Under the pieces are notes generated by a model that saw nothing but the letters and a program-made list of their open reading frames with translations, was not told where the DNA came from and searched no databases. A program made the translations under genes and the position numbers. DNA of 35,287 nt from Chersky-265 sp035275285 (GTDB taxonomy: Bacteria; Fibrobacterota; Fibrobacteria; UBA11236). The first letter of the stretch is position 1, and each line of letters opens with the position of its first letter. The stretch covers positions 1-35,287 of the forward strand of contig DATENA010000193.1 in assembly GCA_035275285.1 (NCBI GenBank), written 5' to 3'. Below, piece by piece: positions 17,410 to 25,835 of the stretch.

Positions 17410-18873
17410 ATGTCACCTTGGATCCGCGCTCTGAAGTTCCCGGCTTTCACCTTATGGACCGCTCTCGCTTTGTCGCTGCCCGGAACCGGCCAGGGCGCCG
17501 TCGCCCTGTCGGTGACGCCCAATCCGGCGCCGGCCAACCAGGCCTTTACGCTCACCCTGCTCGGATACGGCTCCGTCTGCAATACCACCTTCACGCGGGA
17601 ATCCGTCACGGTCTCGGAGAAGCGCATCGACCTCTCCTTCGTGGTCAACACCTTCATCGTCGATCCCATACCCCTCGAATTCGACGCCGCGGCGGCCAGG
17701 GATCAGATCGTCTGTCCCATCTATGATCAGCCCCTTGCCGCCGACGGAGTGGCGCCCATCCCCCCGTATTACGACCGGCCCACCTTCAAGATGCCTCCCC
17801 TCAAGGCCGGCGTCTATGAGGTGTTCGCCACCCGGATGGCGGAATGCATGTACAGCAAGCCGGCCTGCACCCCCAAGATCACCCCTGTACCAGCAGGCAT
17901 TCTGGAAGTGGCCGCGAGCGGCGCGTTGACCTACATCATCGATCCCACTACGGTGGCCGCGGGACAGGATTTCGATCTGCGGCTCCTGAGCTACGGCTTC
18001 AATTGCGGGACCACCTTCGACAACCTGTCGGTGGCGGTTGCCGGCGACGCGATCACCTTGTCTTTCCTCGATCATGCACGTCCCGATGTCTTTTGTACCG
18101 CCGTCCACAAGCCCTATGGCCCCACGTACAAAATGTCGGCACTGAAGGCAGGCACGTATAAAGTGAAGGCTTATCGGCATCCGGCTTGCTATCCTTGCAA
18201 ATCGATGGGCGAGACCGCGGATGCGGGCACGCTGAACGTGACCGGCGACGTGCCGCGCAAGACCTGGTACCTTAAAGAGGACAAGGTGCAGGCAGGCAGG
18301 TCTTTCAACATGCAGTTGCTGAACGACGGCGTGGGAAATTGCCAGACCTCTTTTTCGCATTCGATCGCCTTGGTCTCCGGCGGCGGCATCCATGCCTCTT
18401 TCCTGATGGAGACGCATCCCGAACGCGTTTGCATCCAGGATATGCGCCCCTATGGCCCGATTTTCTCCATGCGGGCCATGAGGGCGGGCATCTATCCCGT
18501 ATATGTGACGGAACTGTATTCGTGCGAGGTGATGCCGCCTTTCTGCGCCGTGGATCGCATGGCGCCCATGCCTTCGGATACCCTGGTCGTGTCGGAACAC
18601 GCTGCCGGCCTGCTTTCCCATCTCCGGGCCGATGCCCCTAAGGTGGAGATGATCGGCACACGCGCCAGCTTCATCCTGCCGCAAGACATGGGCGGGGTTT
18701 GGAAGGCGGAACTGGTGACTTTGGATGGGCGGGTGCTGGGCGAATCGGCCTTCGCAGGCGCGGCCGGGCAGCGGGTTTCGATCGCGGTGGACCGGGCCCC
18801 GGCCAATGCCGTGAGTCTGATCCGCCTGACGGCGCCCGATGGCGGGCAACGTTTCCTGCCCATCGTGCGCTGA
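17410..18873 (+). CDS. Secreted protein with three four-cysteine repeat domains and a C-terminal sorting-like domain
   Basis: A protein of 487 aa starting at ATG 17410, 7 bases after AGGAGG. A signal peptide covers about 1-29. Three homologous domains follow (about 31-167, 173-277, 285-394), each with four Cys: 57/102/146/153, 199/229/260/263 and 311/341/372/379. Recurrent strings are TTF after the first Cys, PYGPxYKM after the second, and LKAGxYxV before the third. Residues about 411-487 (WKAELVTLDGRVLGES, then FLPIVR at the end) resemble type-IX-secretion C-terminal sorting domains. The four Cys suggest two disulfides per domain in a periplasmic or surface protein. I do not recognise the repeat family. 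A paralogue follows after 38 bases. Confidence 0.8.
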   Translation: MSPWIRALKFPAFTLWTALALSLPGTGQGAVALSVTPNPAPANQAFTLTLLGYGSVCNTTFTRESVTVSEKRIDLSFVVNTFIVDPIPLEFDAAAARDQIVCPIYDQPLAADGVAPIPPYYDRPTFKMPPLKAGVYEVFATRMAECMYSKPACTPKITPVPAGILEVAASGALTYIIDPTTVAAGQDFDLRLLSYGFNCGTTFDNLSVAVAGDAITLSFLDHARPDVFCTAVHKPYGPTYKMSALKAGTYKVKAYRHPACYPCKSMGETADAGTLNVTGDVPRKTWYLKEDKVQAGRSFNMQLLNDGVGNCQTSFSHSIALVSGGGIHASFLMETHPERVCIQDMRPYGPIFSMRAMRAGIYPVYVTELYSCEVMPPFCAVDRMAPMPSDTLVVSEHAAGLLSHLRADAPKVEMIGTRASFILPQDMGGVWKAELVTLDGRVLGESAFAGAAGQRVSIAVDRAPANAVSLIRLTAPDGGQRFLPIVR

Positions 18874-18911
18874 TCGAAAGGACGGCTTGAACCCAAGAGG
18901 AGAACGCGACC

Positions 18912-20108
18912 ATGCCCAATTGCCTTGCTCCTTCCGCCTGCGCCGTCCTGCTGGCCGCGGCTCCCGTCTTCTCGGGAGCCGTATCCACGAGCCCTTATGC
19001 CGTCGAGTCCGGGAAGCCCTCTACCGTTACGGTTTCAGGGTACAGTCGGTACTGTCTTCCCATCGTGTCCCATAGGCAAGTGGCCGTGTCCGGGAGCACG
19101 ATCACGCTCACGGCCGGCTATTCCGACAACCCCGCGGCCGATTGCATCGGCGGCCGGCCCCTGCCGTACAAGGTGGATTTCGATTTGCCCGCCTTGAAAG
19201 CCGGAGAGTACACCGTGCTGCAGCGCGTGCAACCGGAATGCGCCTATTCGGCCCGACCCTGCCCCTTTGCCGCCGTGGTCGACACGGGGCGCTTGCAGGT
19301 TTCCGATTCCCTGCATTACCGTATCAAGCCGAAGGAGGTACGAGCGGGCGCGGCCTTCAAGTTGCGGCTCATCGCCCCGGAATTCCAATGTGGATCGAAG
19401 TTCAGCAACCTTTCCGCCCGGATCGAGGGACATCGCATCGATCTGCGCTTCACCCATGAGGCACATCCCGAGATCCCGTGCACGTTGGCGATCACCGAGT
19501 ACGGCCCCGTCTTCGATCTCTCCGCTCTGGACTCGGGGGTGTACCAGGTCTTCGCCACCCCCTTTGTACCCTGCACCAAGCCGCCTTGCCCCCTGCTTGC
19601 GATCCTACCGCAATCGGCCGGCGCGCTCACGGTGGGCGGGACGCCCGGCAAGGTCATCTGGATCGAACCGGGGAGGGTACCGGCAGGCATGACTGTGGAC
19701 GTCGAGGTGCACAGCACCGGCTTCACCTGTAATGACGTGCTCACGGGCAAGCAGACCGAGGTAAAAGACGGCGCGATCCGCTTGCGCTATTCGATGATCC
19801 GCAACCGCAAGTTGTGCGTCGACACGACATTCGTCCACTGGGAAGCCTTTTCCCTGCCGGACCTGGCCTTGGGGACCTATCCCGTCTTTCTGGTGCCCCA
19901 GGATTGTCCTTACTCAGACAGCCCCCTATGCACAGCGGGCTTGCGGAACCTGGCCGTCGATACCGTGACGGCCGAGTCGGCGTTGGGCTTGCGCGACCGC
20001 CGGAAGGTGATCCGGGGGAACGACGCCCCCGACCCCGCGGCTTCGCCCCGGATCCTATGGCGGGGAAGGGCGCGCGACCTGTCGGGGCGTCTGCCCCCAC
20101 GGCGTTGA
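18912..20108 (+). CDS. Secreted paralogue with three four-cysteine repeat domains, no sorting domain
   Basis: A protein of 398 aa starting at ATG 18912, with GAGGAG 9 bases upstream. A signal peptide covers about 1-23. Three domains of the same kind as in the preceding gene carry Cys 48/78/110/117, 160/190/221/226 and 273/302/332/340. Spacings are thus nearly constant: 29-30, 30-32, then 5-8. LKAGEYTV, LDSGVYQV and LALGTYPV occupy the position before the third Cys. The C-terminus after about 350 is Arg-rich (RRKVIRGNDAP and on) and lacks the sorting-like domain of its neighbour. The end may be eroded or frameshifted. Probably in one operon with the upstream paralogue; function unknown. Confidence 0.8.
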   Translation: MPNCLAPSACAVLLAAAPVFSGAVSTSPYAVESGKPSTVTVSGYSRYCLPIVSHRQVAVSGSTITLTAGYSDNPAADCIGGRPLPYKVDFDLPALKAGEYTVLQRVQPECAYSARPCPFAAVVDTGRLQVSDSLHYRIKPKEVRAGAAFKLRLIAPEFQCGSKFSNLSARIEGHRIDLRFTHEAHPEIPCTLAITEYGPVFDLSALDSGVYQVFATPFVPCTKPPCPLLAILPQSAGALTVGGTPGKVIWIEPGRVPAGMTVDVEVHSTGFTCNDVLTGKQTEVKDGAIRLRYSMIRNRKLCVDTTFVHWEAFSLPDLALGTYPVFLVPQDCPYSDSPLCTAGLRNLAVDTVTAESALGLRDRRKVIRGNDAPDPAASPRILWRGRARDLSGRLPPRR

Positions 20109-20182
20109 AGCGCGGAGCGTATCCGCGATCGCGGTCACGGCCATGGGCGGAAACCGGGCCGAGTTTGAATTGGGCGCCGGCC

Positions 20183-23100
20183 TTACGGTTTGAAAGAAAC
20201 CTTCATCACGATGACTTTATATCCAGTAGCGGCATCCAGGAAAGCAAGATAAGGTACTCCCAGGTCGTTAAGAACGAGAGAAGGGGAGCCTATGCTTCCC
20301 ACGGAGAACCCGGGGTCGCCTACATTTTCCCAAGAGCTTCCACTCCACCTCTTTATTGTCGCCTTGCCGTCATATGCACCATCCGCGAAGGCAACATAGG
20401 GCATTCCCATGCCATCGATCTTCAATGAAGGAAAATGCGCACGCCCCTCCGAGAAACCGGCATTGCCTATATTTTCCCATTTCGTCCCGTTGAACCGCAT
20501 CACGGTAGCCTTACCACCGATAGGGACGTCCGTGAATGCGATATAAGGCAAACCACGACTATCGAGCGTCAAGGAAGAATAGTCGGCTTCCCCCGACGAG
20601 AAACCGGCATTCCCTACGTTTTCCCAGGTTCCATTGAATCGCATCACCGTGGCCTTCCCACCGTGGGCGTAATCCTTGAAAGCAACATAGGGCGTTCCTA
20701 TGCTGTTGAGCTTAAGAGAAAGGAAATTGGCGAAGCCTTCCGAAAAACCAGCTGCGCCTTCGGTTTCCCAGGCCATCCCATTGAATCGCATTACCGTGGC
20801 CTTTCCTCCCTGGGAAGAATCTCTGAAAGCAACATAGGGCACTCCCGTGCGGCTAAACGCCAAGGATGTAAAATCGGCAACGTCGGGCGAGAAGCCGGCT
20901 TTGCCCACATTTTCCCATATTGTCCCATTCCATCGCATTACGGAGGCTTTCTTGCCATTGGCGCCGTCCGTAAAAGCGATATAGGGCGCACCCTCCGCAC
21001 CGAACGCCAATGAAATAAAATAGCCTACGGTCCCGGGCGTAAATCCGGGATTGCCTACGTTCTCCCAAGCCAATCCGTTCCAGCGCATCACCGTGGCTTT
21101 TTCCCCATAGGCATTATCCGTGAAGGCTACATAGGGTACTCCCTGGGTGTCGAGCGCCAGGGAAACAGCCCATGCTTCTCCTGTCGAGAAACCCGATTTT
21201 CCTACCACCCCACTCAAGGCAAGCACCAAGGTTTTCGATGTCGCTTTGGACCAATTTCCCGCCGAATCCCCCTCTTCCACGTACAGCGTATGAGGTCCCT
21301 CGCTCAGATTTCCCGCGGGAGTATATTGACCGTTGCCCACCGAAATGGCCCCGCTTTCCAAGCCGGCGTCATCCAATTTACACCGGTAGGTCCCATTTCC
21401 TCCTTCGCCCCCACTCATCCAGGTCCAAGTGGGTTTCAGGCTGTTCAAAGGAGACAAAGGCAACGGGAGAAAAACCGGAGCGCGGGGAGGCGTCACATCA
21501 ATTCGAATGAATACGCTGTCGGCGTTGGACCAATTCCCCGCAGAATCTTGCTGCTGCACGTACAGCCAATGCGGGCCCTCGTTAAGGACATGAGCCGGGT
21601 CCGGGGTATAATTCAAGGCCCGAGTCTCGGTTGCGCCGCTGCGCAAATCCCCATTATCCAATTTGTAGCGGAATAATCCCACGGCATCGTCTCCACTTCC
21701 CGTCCAGTTCCAGGTGGGTTGGACGTTGCGAGTAGGAGAGGCCGGACTGATTGTCACCTTGGGTGGCGCGGGGCGGACAGTATCAATGCGAATAACCCGC
21801 CTGCCGCTCTGGGACCAATTACCCACGGCGTCCCGTTCCTGGACATAGAGGGTATGGGTTCCCGGATCCAAATCCTTGGACGCTGTATAGGACGTATCCG
21901 TGGACAAGGTGGACGCGCTCATGTCCTCGATATCCAGCCGATAGCGATACGCGGCGATACCGCCTCCGCCGCTTTTCCAGGTCCAGGTGGGCGTACGCGT
22001 GTTGACGAGGGTGGCGCCATTCACGGTAGGTTTGCCGGGCGGCACCGTGTCCAGCGTGACCGTAACGGTATCCAACCCCGTGCGGCCGGCTATGGTGGTA
22101 TCGATGAAGATTTTATTCTTGCCTTCTTTAAGCGGGAGATTCTTTTGGCGGGACACGCCGTTCACGGTGTACAGAATGGTAATTGAGGTGACGTTGACGG
22201 TGGTATCCTGCGTCGGCGAGGTGATTACCAGTGCGACCGCCGGAGCCACCTCCACGTTTCCCACGGTGATATGCACCGCCACCAGATCCGAATCCTTGCC
22301 GTCCCAAACCTTGAACTTCACCGCGTAGTTTCCGGCCTGGCCAGTCGTGGGTTTCCAGGTAAAGGCGTCGGAGGAAAAGGCCGCGCCCTGGGGAAGGGCC
22401 GAACTCGTGAAGCTGAGGGAATCCAGGTCGGGATCCATCGCTTCCACTTTGAACGTGAGGGTTTCGTTTTCCTTGACCGCCTGATCCAAAATGGGAGCCA
22501 ACTTGGGCGGCCGGTTCACGTTCAGCACCTTCACGCGGATAATCTTCGCGACCTTCTTGTCCGCCGCGGCGGAGTAGACGAAGGTCACGGCATAGGGTTC
22601 GCTTCGGCCTTGGTCGAAGTTCGGCCGCCAGGTGAAATAGCCGTCGCCCGGATCCCGGCCCACGGTGTCGAGCGCCGCGCCGGGAATGGCGTCCTTGAGG
22701 GTCAGAGTGGTCGGGTTGCTCCATGGATTGCGGACGCTGACGCGGAAGCGCAAGGAATCGCCCTCCGCGATGGAGGTGTCGGACGGGGCCAGGATTTCCG
22801 GCGAACCGGGTGTTACCACAGTATCGGGGGCAACCACCGTATCGGGTTTGATCGGCACATCCCTAGACTGCGAGATCTTGTTGATAAAGGTGATTTCTTT
22901 GTGAACACCTACCTTTCCGTTTTTATAGCCGACTATAGTCACGGAGTAGTCGTCGCCCACGCGCGGATCAAGCACCAGGTAGGCCACCTGTTCCGGACTA
23001 CGCAGAATCCCATGAAAGGCATCGTGCGAAAAGGAACCGTCCTTGCTATGCACGGTGACGATCAAGGAGTCGAACGTCAATAGGCTATCGTTTTCCTTGT

Positions 23101-23209
23101 CGATGGTGATACGAAGTATTTTGCGGCCCTCTTCGGATTCGGTACACGCGAGTAGAAACAGGGCGGCGCAGGCCAGGAAGGCCAAGAGAAAGACGGTGCA
23201 TTTTTTCAT
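20183..23209 (-). CDS. Large surface lipoprotein with Ig-like domains and a seven-bladed propeller
   Basis: A protein of 1008 aa. The lipoprotein signal ends at LLAC (Cys22). A conserved N-terminal beta domain (about 30-115) is followed by a Pro/Val/Thr linker (PDTVVAPDTVVTPG). Two cadherin/Ig-like domains come next (about 135-320; NRPPKLAPILDQ marks the second), then one further Ig-like domain. Three repeats of about 95 residues begin with PTWTWKSGG, PTWNWTGSG and PTWTWMSGG. Residues about 671-1008 are seven repeats of 46-49 residues with SLALDxxGxPYVAF and GGKATVMRWNG motifs, forming a propeller. Likely an outer-membrane-anchored binding protein; ligand unknown. GC content is visibly lower than in neighbouring genes. 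It starts 9 bases after the stop of the upstream gene. Confidence 0.88.
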   Translation of the reverse strand: MKKCTVFLLAFLACAALFLLACTESEEGRKILRITIDKENDSLLTFDSLIVTVHSKDGSFSHDAFHGILRSPEQVAYLVLDPRVGDDYSVTIVGYKNGKVGVHKEITFINKISQSRDVPIKPDTVVAPDTVVTPGSPEILAPSDTSIAEGDSLRFRVSVRNPWSNPTTLTLKDAIPGAALDTVGRDPGDGYFTWRPNFDQGRSEPYAVTFVYSAAADKKVAKIIRVKVLNVNRPPKLAPILDQAVKENETLTFKVEAMDPDLDSLSFTSSALPQGAAFSSDAFTWKPTTGQAGNYAVKFKVWDGKDSDLVAVHITVGNVEVAPAVALVITSPTQDTTVNVTSITILYTVNGVSRQKNLPLKEGKNKIFIDTTIAGRTGLDTVTVTLDTVPPGKPTVNGATLVNTRTPTWTWKSGGGGIAAYRYRLDIEDMSASTLSTDTSYTASKDLDPGTHTLYVQERDAVGNWSQSGRRVIRIDTVRPAPPKVTISPASPTRNVQPTWNWTGSGDDAVGLFRYKLDNGDLRSGATETRALNYTPDPAHVLNEGPHWLYVQQQDSAGNWSNADSVFIRIDVTPPRAPVFLPLPLSPLNSLKPTWTWMSGGEGGNGTYRCKLDDAGLESGAISVGNGQYTPAGNLSEGPHTLYVEEGDSAGNWSKATSKTLVLALSGVVGKSGFSTGEAWAVSLALDTQGVPYVAFTDNAYGEKATVMRWNGLAWENVGNPGFTPGTVGYFISLAFGAEGAPYIAFTDGANGKKASVMRWNGTIWENVGKAGFSPDVADFTSLAFSRTGVPYVAFRDSSQGGKATVMRFNGMAWETEGAAGFSEGFANFLSLKLNSIGTPYVAFKDYAHGGKATVMRFNGTWENVGNAGFSSGEADYSSLTLDSRGLPYIAFTDVPIGGKATVMRFNGTKWENIGNAGFSEGRAHFPSLKIDGMGMPYVAFADGAYDGKATIKRWSGSSWENVGDPGFSVGSIGSPSLVLNDLGVPYLAFLDAATGYKVIVMKVSFKP
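20186..21199 (-). repeat. Seven tandem propeller-blade repeats (about 147 bp each)
   Basis: Seven consecutive units encode blades with the pattern GFSxG, SLxLD, G-x-PYVAF-x-D, GGKATVMRxNG, WEN-VG. Blades 3 to 5 are the most alike, including DNA-level similarity. Blade 4 lacks one residue before its WEN motif. The similarity indicates recent duplication or homogenisation. Confidence 0.8.
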
Positions 23210-23218
23210 GGCATGCCT

Positions 23219-23842
23219 TTAGGGGTTCGTGCCTTGGACTTGATCTTGCGGTTTGGGCTCGTCCTGGAGCGTGTAATAAGTGACCGCCACGGCCGCGGCC
23301 ATGGTCACGCTGCCCACGGTCCACCACACCCATTTCCGGGACTTTTTTTTAGAGGCGGCGGCCCTTTTTAAGGAATCCTGGACCGCAAGAGTTTCCTTCG
23401 CATGGGCTGTGGTATCGGTACGGATGAGTTTGCCGAAGAAATCCCGATTCTTCAAATAGTCCTGTTCTTCCCGATACTGAGTCTTGGTTTCCTTGAACAT
23501 GGCCAGAATTTTATCCGAGGGGAAAAGGTCATGCAATTCCACCGTGGGACTGAGTCGCACCAGCCGCGCCATATAACGCTTCGCCTTGGCTTCGGTGTCT
23601 ACGTCCGAAGCGTAAATCACGCTCAAGAACTTCAAACACACCACTGTATCTTGAAAGGACGCGTCTTTCTGAGTCTTCAAGTACTCTTCTAACGCGACAC
23701 TCACCAAGGAGAAATCCCCACTCTTATAGCCATTCCAGATAGCCTCCGTATCCAGCCTCCCATTCCCCTTGCGGCCAAAGACCCCTTTGGCATGGCACAC
23801 CGTGCCCGCCAGGAATACGAGCAGCCATACAATCCAAGTCAT
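23219..23842 (-). CDS. Exported protein with C-terminal membrane anchor, function unknown
   Basis: About 207 aa when started at ATG 23842, which gives a clean signal peptide (MTWIVWLLVFLAGTVCHA); the open frame extends upstream to 23971 without better support. The middle (about 30-150) is helical and TPR-like, with EEYLKTQKDASF and KRYMARLVRLSPTVELHDLFP. A basic stretch (KKKSRK) precedes a single transmembrane helix near residues 170-190, leaving a short tail. It is immediately upstream of the propeller lipoprotein gene (9-base gap), so the two products probably act together, for example in assembling or presenting the lipoprotein. That role is inference. A 15-bp tandem duplication covers the start codon. 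Confidence 0.7.
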   Translation of the reverse strand: MTWIVWLLVFLAGTVCHAKGVFGRKGNGRLDTEAIWNGYKSGDFSLVSVALEEYLKTQKDASFQDTVVCLKFLSVIYASDVDTEAKAKRYMARLVRLSPTVELHDLFPSDKILAMFKETKTQYREEQDYLKNRDFFGKLIRTDTTAHAKETLAVQDSLKRAAASKKKSRKWVWWTVGSVTMAAAVAVTYYTLQDEPKPQDQVQGTNP

Positions 23843-23860
23843 ATGAATCCAAGTCCTATG
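23831..23860. repeat. 15-bp tandem duplication over a start codon
   Basis: Two adjacent 15-bp copies (23831-23845 and 23846-23860) of AATCCAAGTCNTATG differ at one base. In the left copy the variant base creates the minus-strand ATG at 23842. Confidence 0.8.
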
Positions 23861-24026
23861 CGCGCTGACCGGGTTCAAGGCTCGGAACGCTACGATGGCG
23901 TCTTTAATAGGGGAGTGCATGGCGTCCAAAGGTAAAAAATGCCATCCCCCTCTGTCTGTGATGGAGTGCACACCGAGGCGGAGTCTTTCCGCGCTGTCTG
24001 GGTCCGTAAAAGCCTGGGCCTCCTCT

Positions 24027-24054
24027 TTGACCCGGCCCGATTCGTACGTATCTT
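24027..24054 (+). promoter_or_regulatory. Probable pdxA promoter
   Basis: TTGACC at 24027-24032 and TATCTT at 24049-24054 are 16 bases apart, just upstream of the pdxA ATG at 24073. The leader would be about 12 bases. The rest of the 230-base divergent gap 23843-24072 shows no gene. Confidence 0.45.
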
Positions 24055-24072
24055 AAGGACAGGTACGTCAGC

Positions 24073-25059
24073 ATGCACAAAATCCTCCTCACCATGGGCG
24101 ATCCCGCCGGCATCGGCCCGGAAGTGGTCGTCAAATGCCTGGCCGCCATGGGGCACCAGGAGGATCCGGAACCGGTCGTGGTCGGCGAGCGCGAAATCCT
24201 CGAAGAGACCGCCAAGGCCCTGGGCCTCAAGATCCAATTCTGCCCGGACGATTCCCCCCGCCATGGCCGCGTCAAGGTGCGCAGCATGGATCTGGTGCGC
24301 CCCGGGGACTTCGAGCTAGGCAAGGTTTCCGCCATGTGCGGCAACGCCGCCTACCATTATTTCGCCCATGCGGTGGAATCCTGCCTGGCGGGCGAGGCCC
24401 AGGCCATCGTCACCGCGCCCATCCACAAGGAAGCCATGAACCTGGCGGGCCACCGTTACGTGGGCCACACGGACATCCTGGAGAAGATGACCGGGGCCGA
24501 GACCGTCATCATGGCGTTGGTGCACCCCAAGATCATCGTGAGCCACGTGACGGATCACGTGCCGTTGCGGCTCGCCCTGGAATTCATCACCATCCCTCGC
24601 ATCAAGGAAGTGGTGAAACTGACCTGGCGCACCCTGGTGGCCACCCGCACCCACGCGCCCCGCATCGCCCTGGCCGGCGTGAATCCGCATGCGGGCGAGA
24701 ACGGCCTGTTCGGCCGGGAGGAGATCGAAATCCTCCGGCCGGCCATGGAAGAGCTGCGCGCGGAAGGCTTCCCCACTTTCGGCCCCTTGCCCGGGGACAC
24801 GGTGTTCCTGCAGGCCCTCAAGGGCCGCTTCGACGCCGTGCTCGCCATGTACCATGATCAGGGCTTCGGTCCGATGAAGACGGTGGACATGGCCAACGGG
24901 GTCAATTGCACCCTGGGGCTGCCTTTCGTGCGGACCTCGCCGGATCACGGCACCGCGTTCGAAATCGCCGGCAGCGGCCTGGCCGAGCCGGAGTCCATGA
25001 TCGCGGCCTGGGGCCTGGCGGCGCAATTGCTGAAGGCGGGATCGCTCCGGGAAGAGTGA
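24073..25059 (+). CDS. pdxA: 4-hydroxythreonine-4-phosphate dehydrogenase PdxA
   Basis: A protein of 328 aa. PdxA oxidises 4-phosphohydroxy-L-threonine with NAD in the DXP-dependent route to pyridoxal phosphate. The N-terminal TMGDPAGIGPEVV is the family signature. APIHKEAMNLAGH and GHTDILE follow in the substrate-binding region. Metal-binding histidines lie in SHVTDHVPL and in AMYHDQGFGPMKT. The end (GTAFEIAGSGLAEPESM) is also typical. Length matches the family. It stands alone between a divergent lipoprotein unit and the convergent rpe gene, so it is probably transcribed from its own promoter. Confidence 0.96.
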   Translation: MHKILLTMGDPAGIGPEVVVKCLAAMGHQEDPEPVVVGEREILEETAKALGLKIQFCPDDSPRHGRVKVRSMDLVRPGDFELGKVSAMCGNAAYHYFAHAVESCLAGEAQAIVTAPIHKEAMNLAGHRYVGHTDILEKMTGAETVIMALVHPKIIVSHVTDHVPLRLALEFITIPRIKEVVKLTWRTLVATRTHAPRIALAGVNPHAGENGLFGREEIEILRPAMEELRAEGFPTFGPLPGDTVFLQALKGRFDAVLAMYHDQGFGPMKTVDMANGVNCTLGLPFVRTSPDHGTAFEIAGSGLAEPESMIAAWGLAAQLLKAGSLREE

Positions 25060-25109
25060 CCCGCCCGGAGGAGACCGCAGGAAGCCCAAGCCTCCCCAAA
25101 AACCCAACC

Positions 25110-25790
25110 TCAGCCCATCAGGGCCTTCATCTTCCGGCAGGTAGCGGGAATGTCACCCGATGCGAAGATGGCGGTGCCGGCCACGATCACGTTCACGCCG
25201 GAAGCGATGACTTCCCGCACGTTCCTGGGCCCGATGCCGCCGTCCATCTGGATGTCCAGGGCCAAGCCGAGGGCATCGGCCCGGGCGCGCAGCTTGCGGG
25301 CCTTGTCCAAGGCGTAGGGGATGAACTTCTGGCCCCCGAAGCCGGGGTTCACGGACATGATGAGCACCAGATCGAGTTCGGGCAGCACGTGCTCCAGGGT
25401 CTCGACGGGGGTGGCGGGATTGAGACTCACGCCCACCCGAACGCCCCGGCCATCCGCGGTTTTCAGGGCTTTGACCACCCGGATCAGGGAATCCAGGTGC
25501 AGAGTGGCCTCCTGGTGCACGGTAATGGAATCGGTGCCGGCCCGGGCGAACTCGGCCACGTACTTTTCCGGATTGGAAATCATCAGGTGACAATCCAGCG
25601 CCAACTTCGTGTGTTTGCGCGCCGCTTCCACCAAAATCGGCCCGAAACTGAGATTTGGCACAAAGTGTCCATCCATGACGTCCAGGTGGACCCAGTCCGC
25701 TCCCCCTTGTTCCAGGGCGGCCAGTTGCTCCTTGAGGGATGCCAGATCCGCGTTCAGGATGCTGGGAGCCAACTTGTTCGCCGAAGCCAT
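25110..25790 (-). CDS. rpe: Ribulose-phosphate 3-epimerase
   Basis: A TIM-barrel enzyme of 226 aa that interconverts D-ribulose-5-phosphate and D-xylulose-5-phosphate in the pentose phosphate pathway. The start LAPSILNADLASL contains Ser10. The metal-site residues His35 and Asp37 are in VHLDVMDGHFVPNLSFGP, and His68 is in LDCHLMI. The second half has MSVNPGFGGQKFIP and the catalytic Asp in IQMDGGIG. ATG at 25790 follows AGGAGG, so the longer frame to 25850 is not used. It is divergent from the gene at 25836, with 45 bases between the starts. Confidence 0.96.
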   Translation of the reverse strand: MASANKLAPSILNADLASLKEQLAALEQGGADWVHLDVMDGHFVPNLSFGPILVEAARKHTKLALDCHLMISNPEKYVAEFARAGTDSITVHQEATLHLDSLIRVVKALKTADGRGVRVGVSLNPATPVETLEHVLPELDLVLIMSVNPGFGGQKFIPYALDKARKLRARADALGLALDIQMDGGIGPRNVREVIASGVNVIVAGTAIFASGDIPATCRKMKALMG

Positions 25791-25835
25791 TTTTCTTCCT
25801 CCTGGACCCTGAAAAAGTAGTTTAATAAAGAGGCC

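Noticed and set aside
20123..20134. 12-bp palindrome CCGCGATCGCGG between convergent genes
   Set aside because: Short, GC-rich and without a T run; expected by chance in such sequence.
20186..21199. Regular repeats considered as a CRISPR array
   Set aside because: The repeats are about 147 bp, lie in frame inside a coding region and encode propeller blades.
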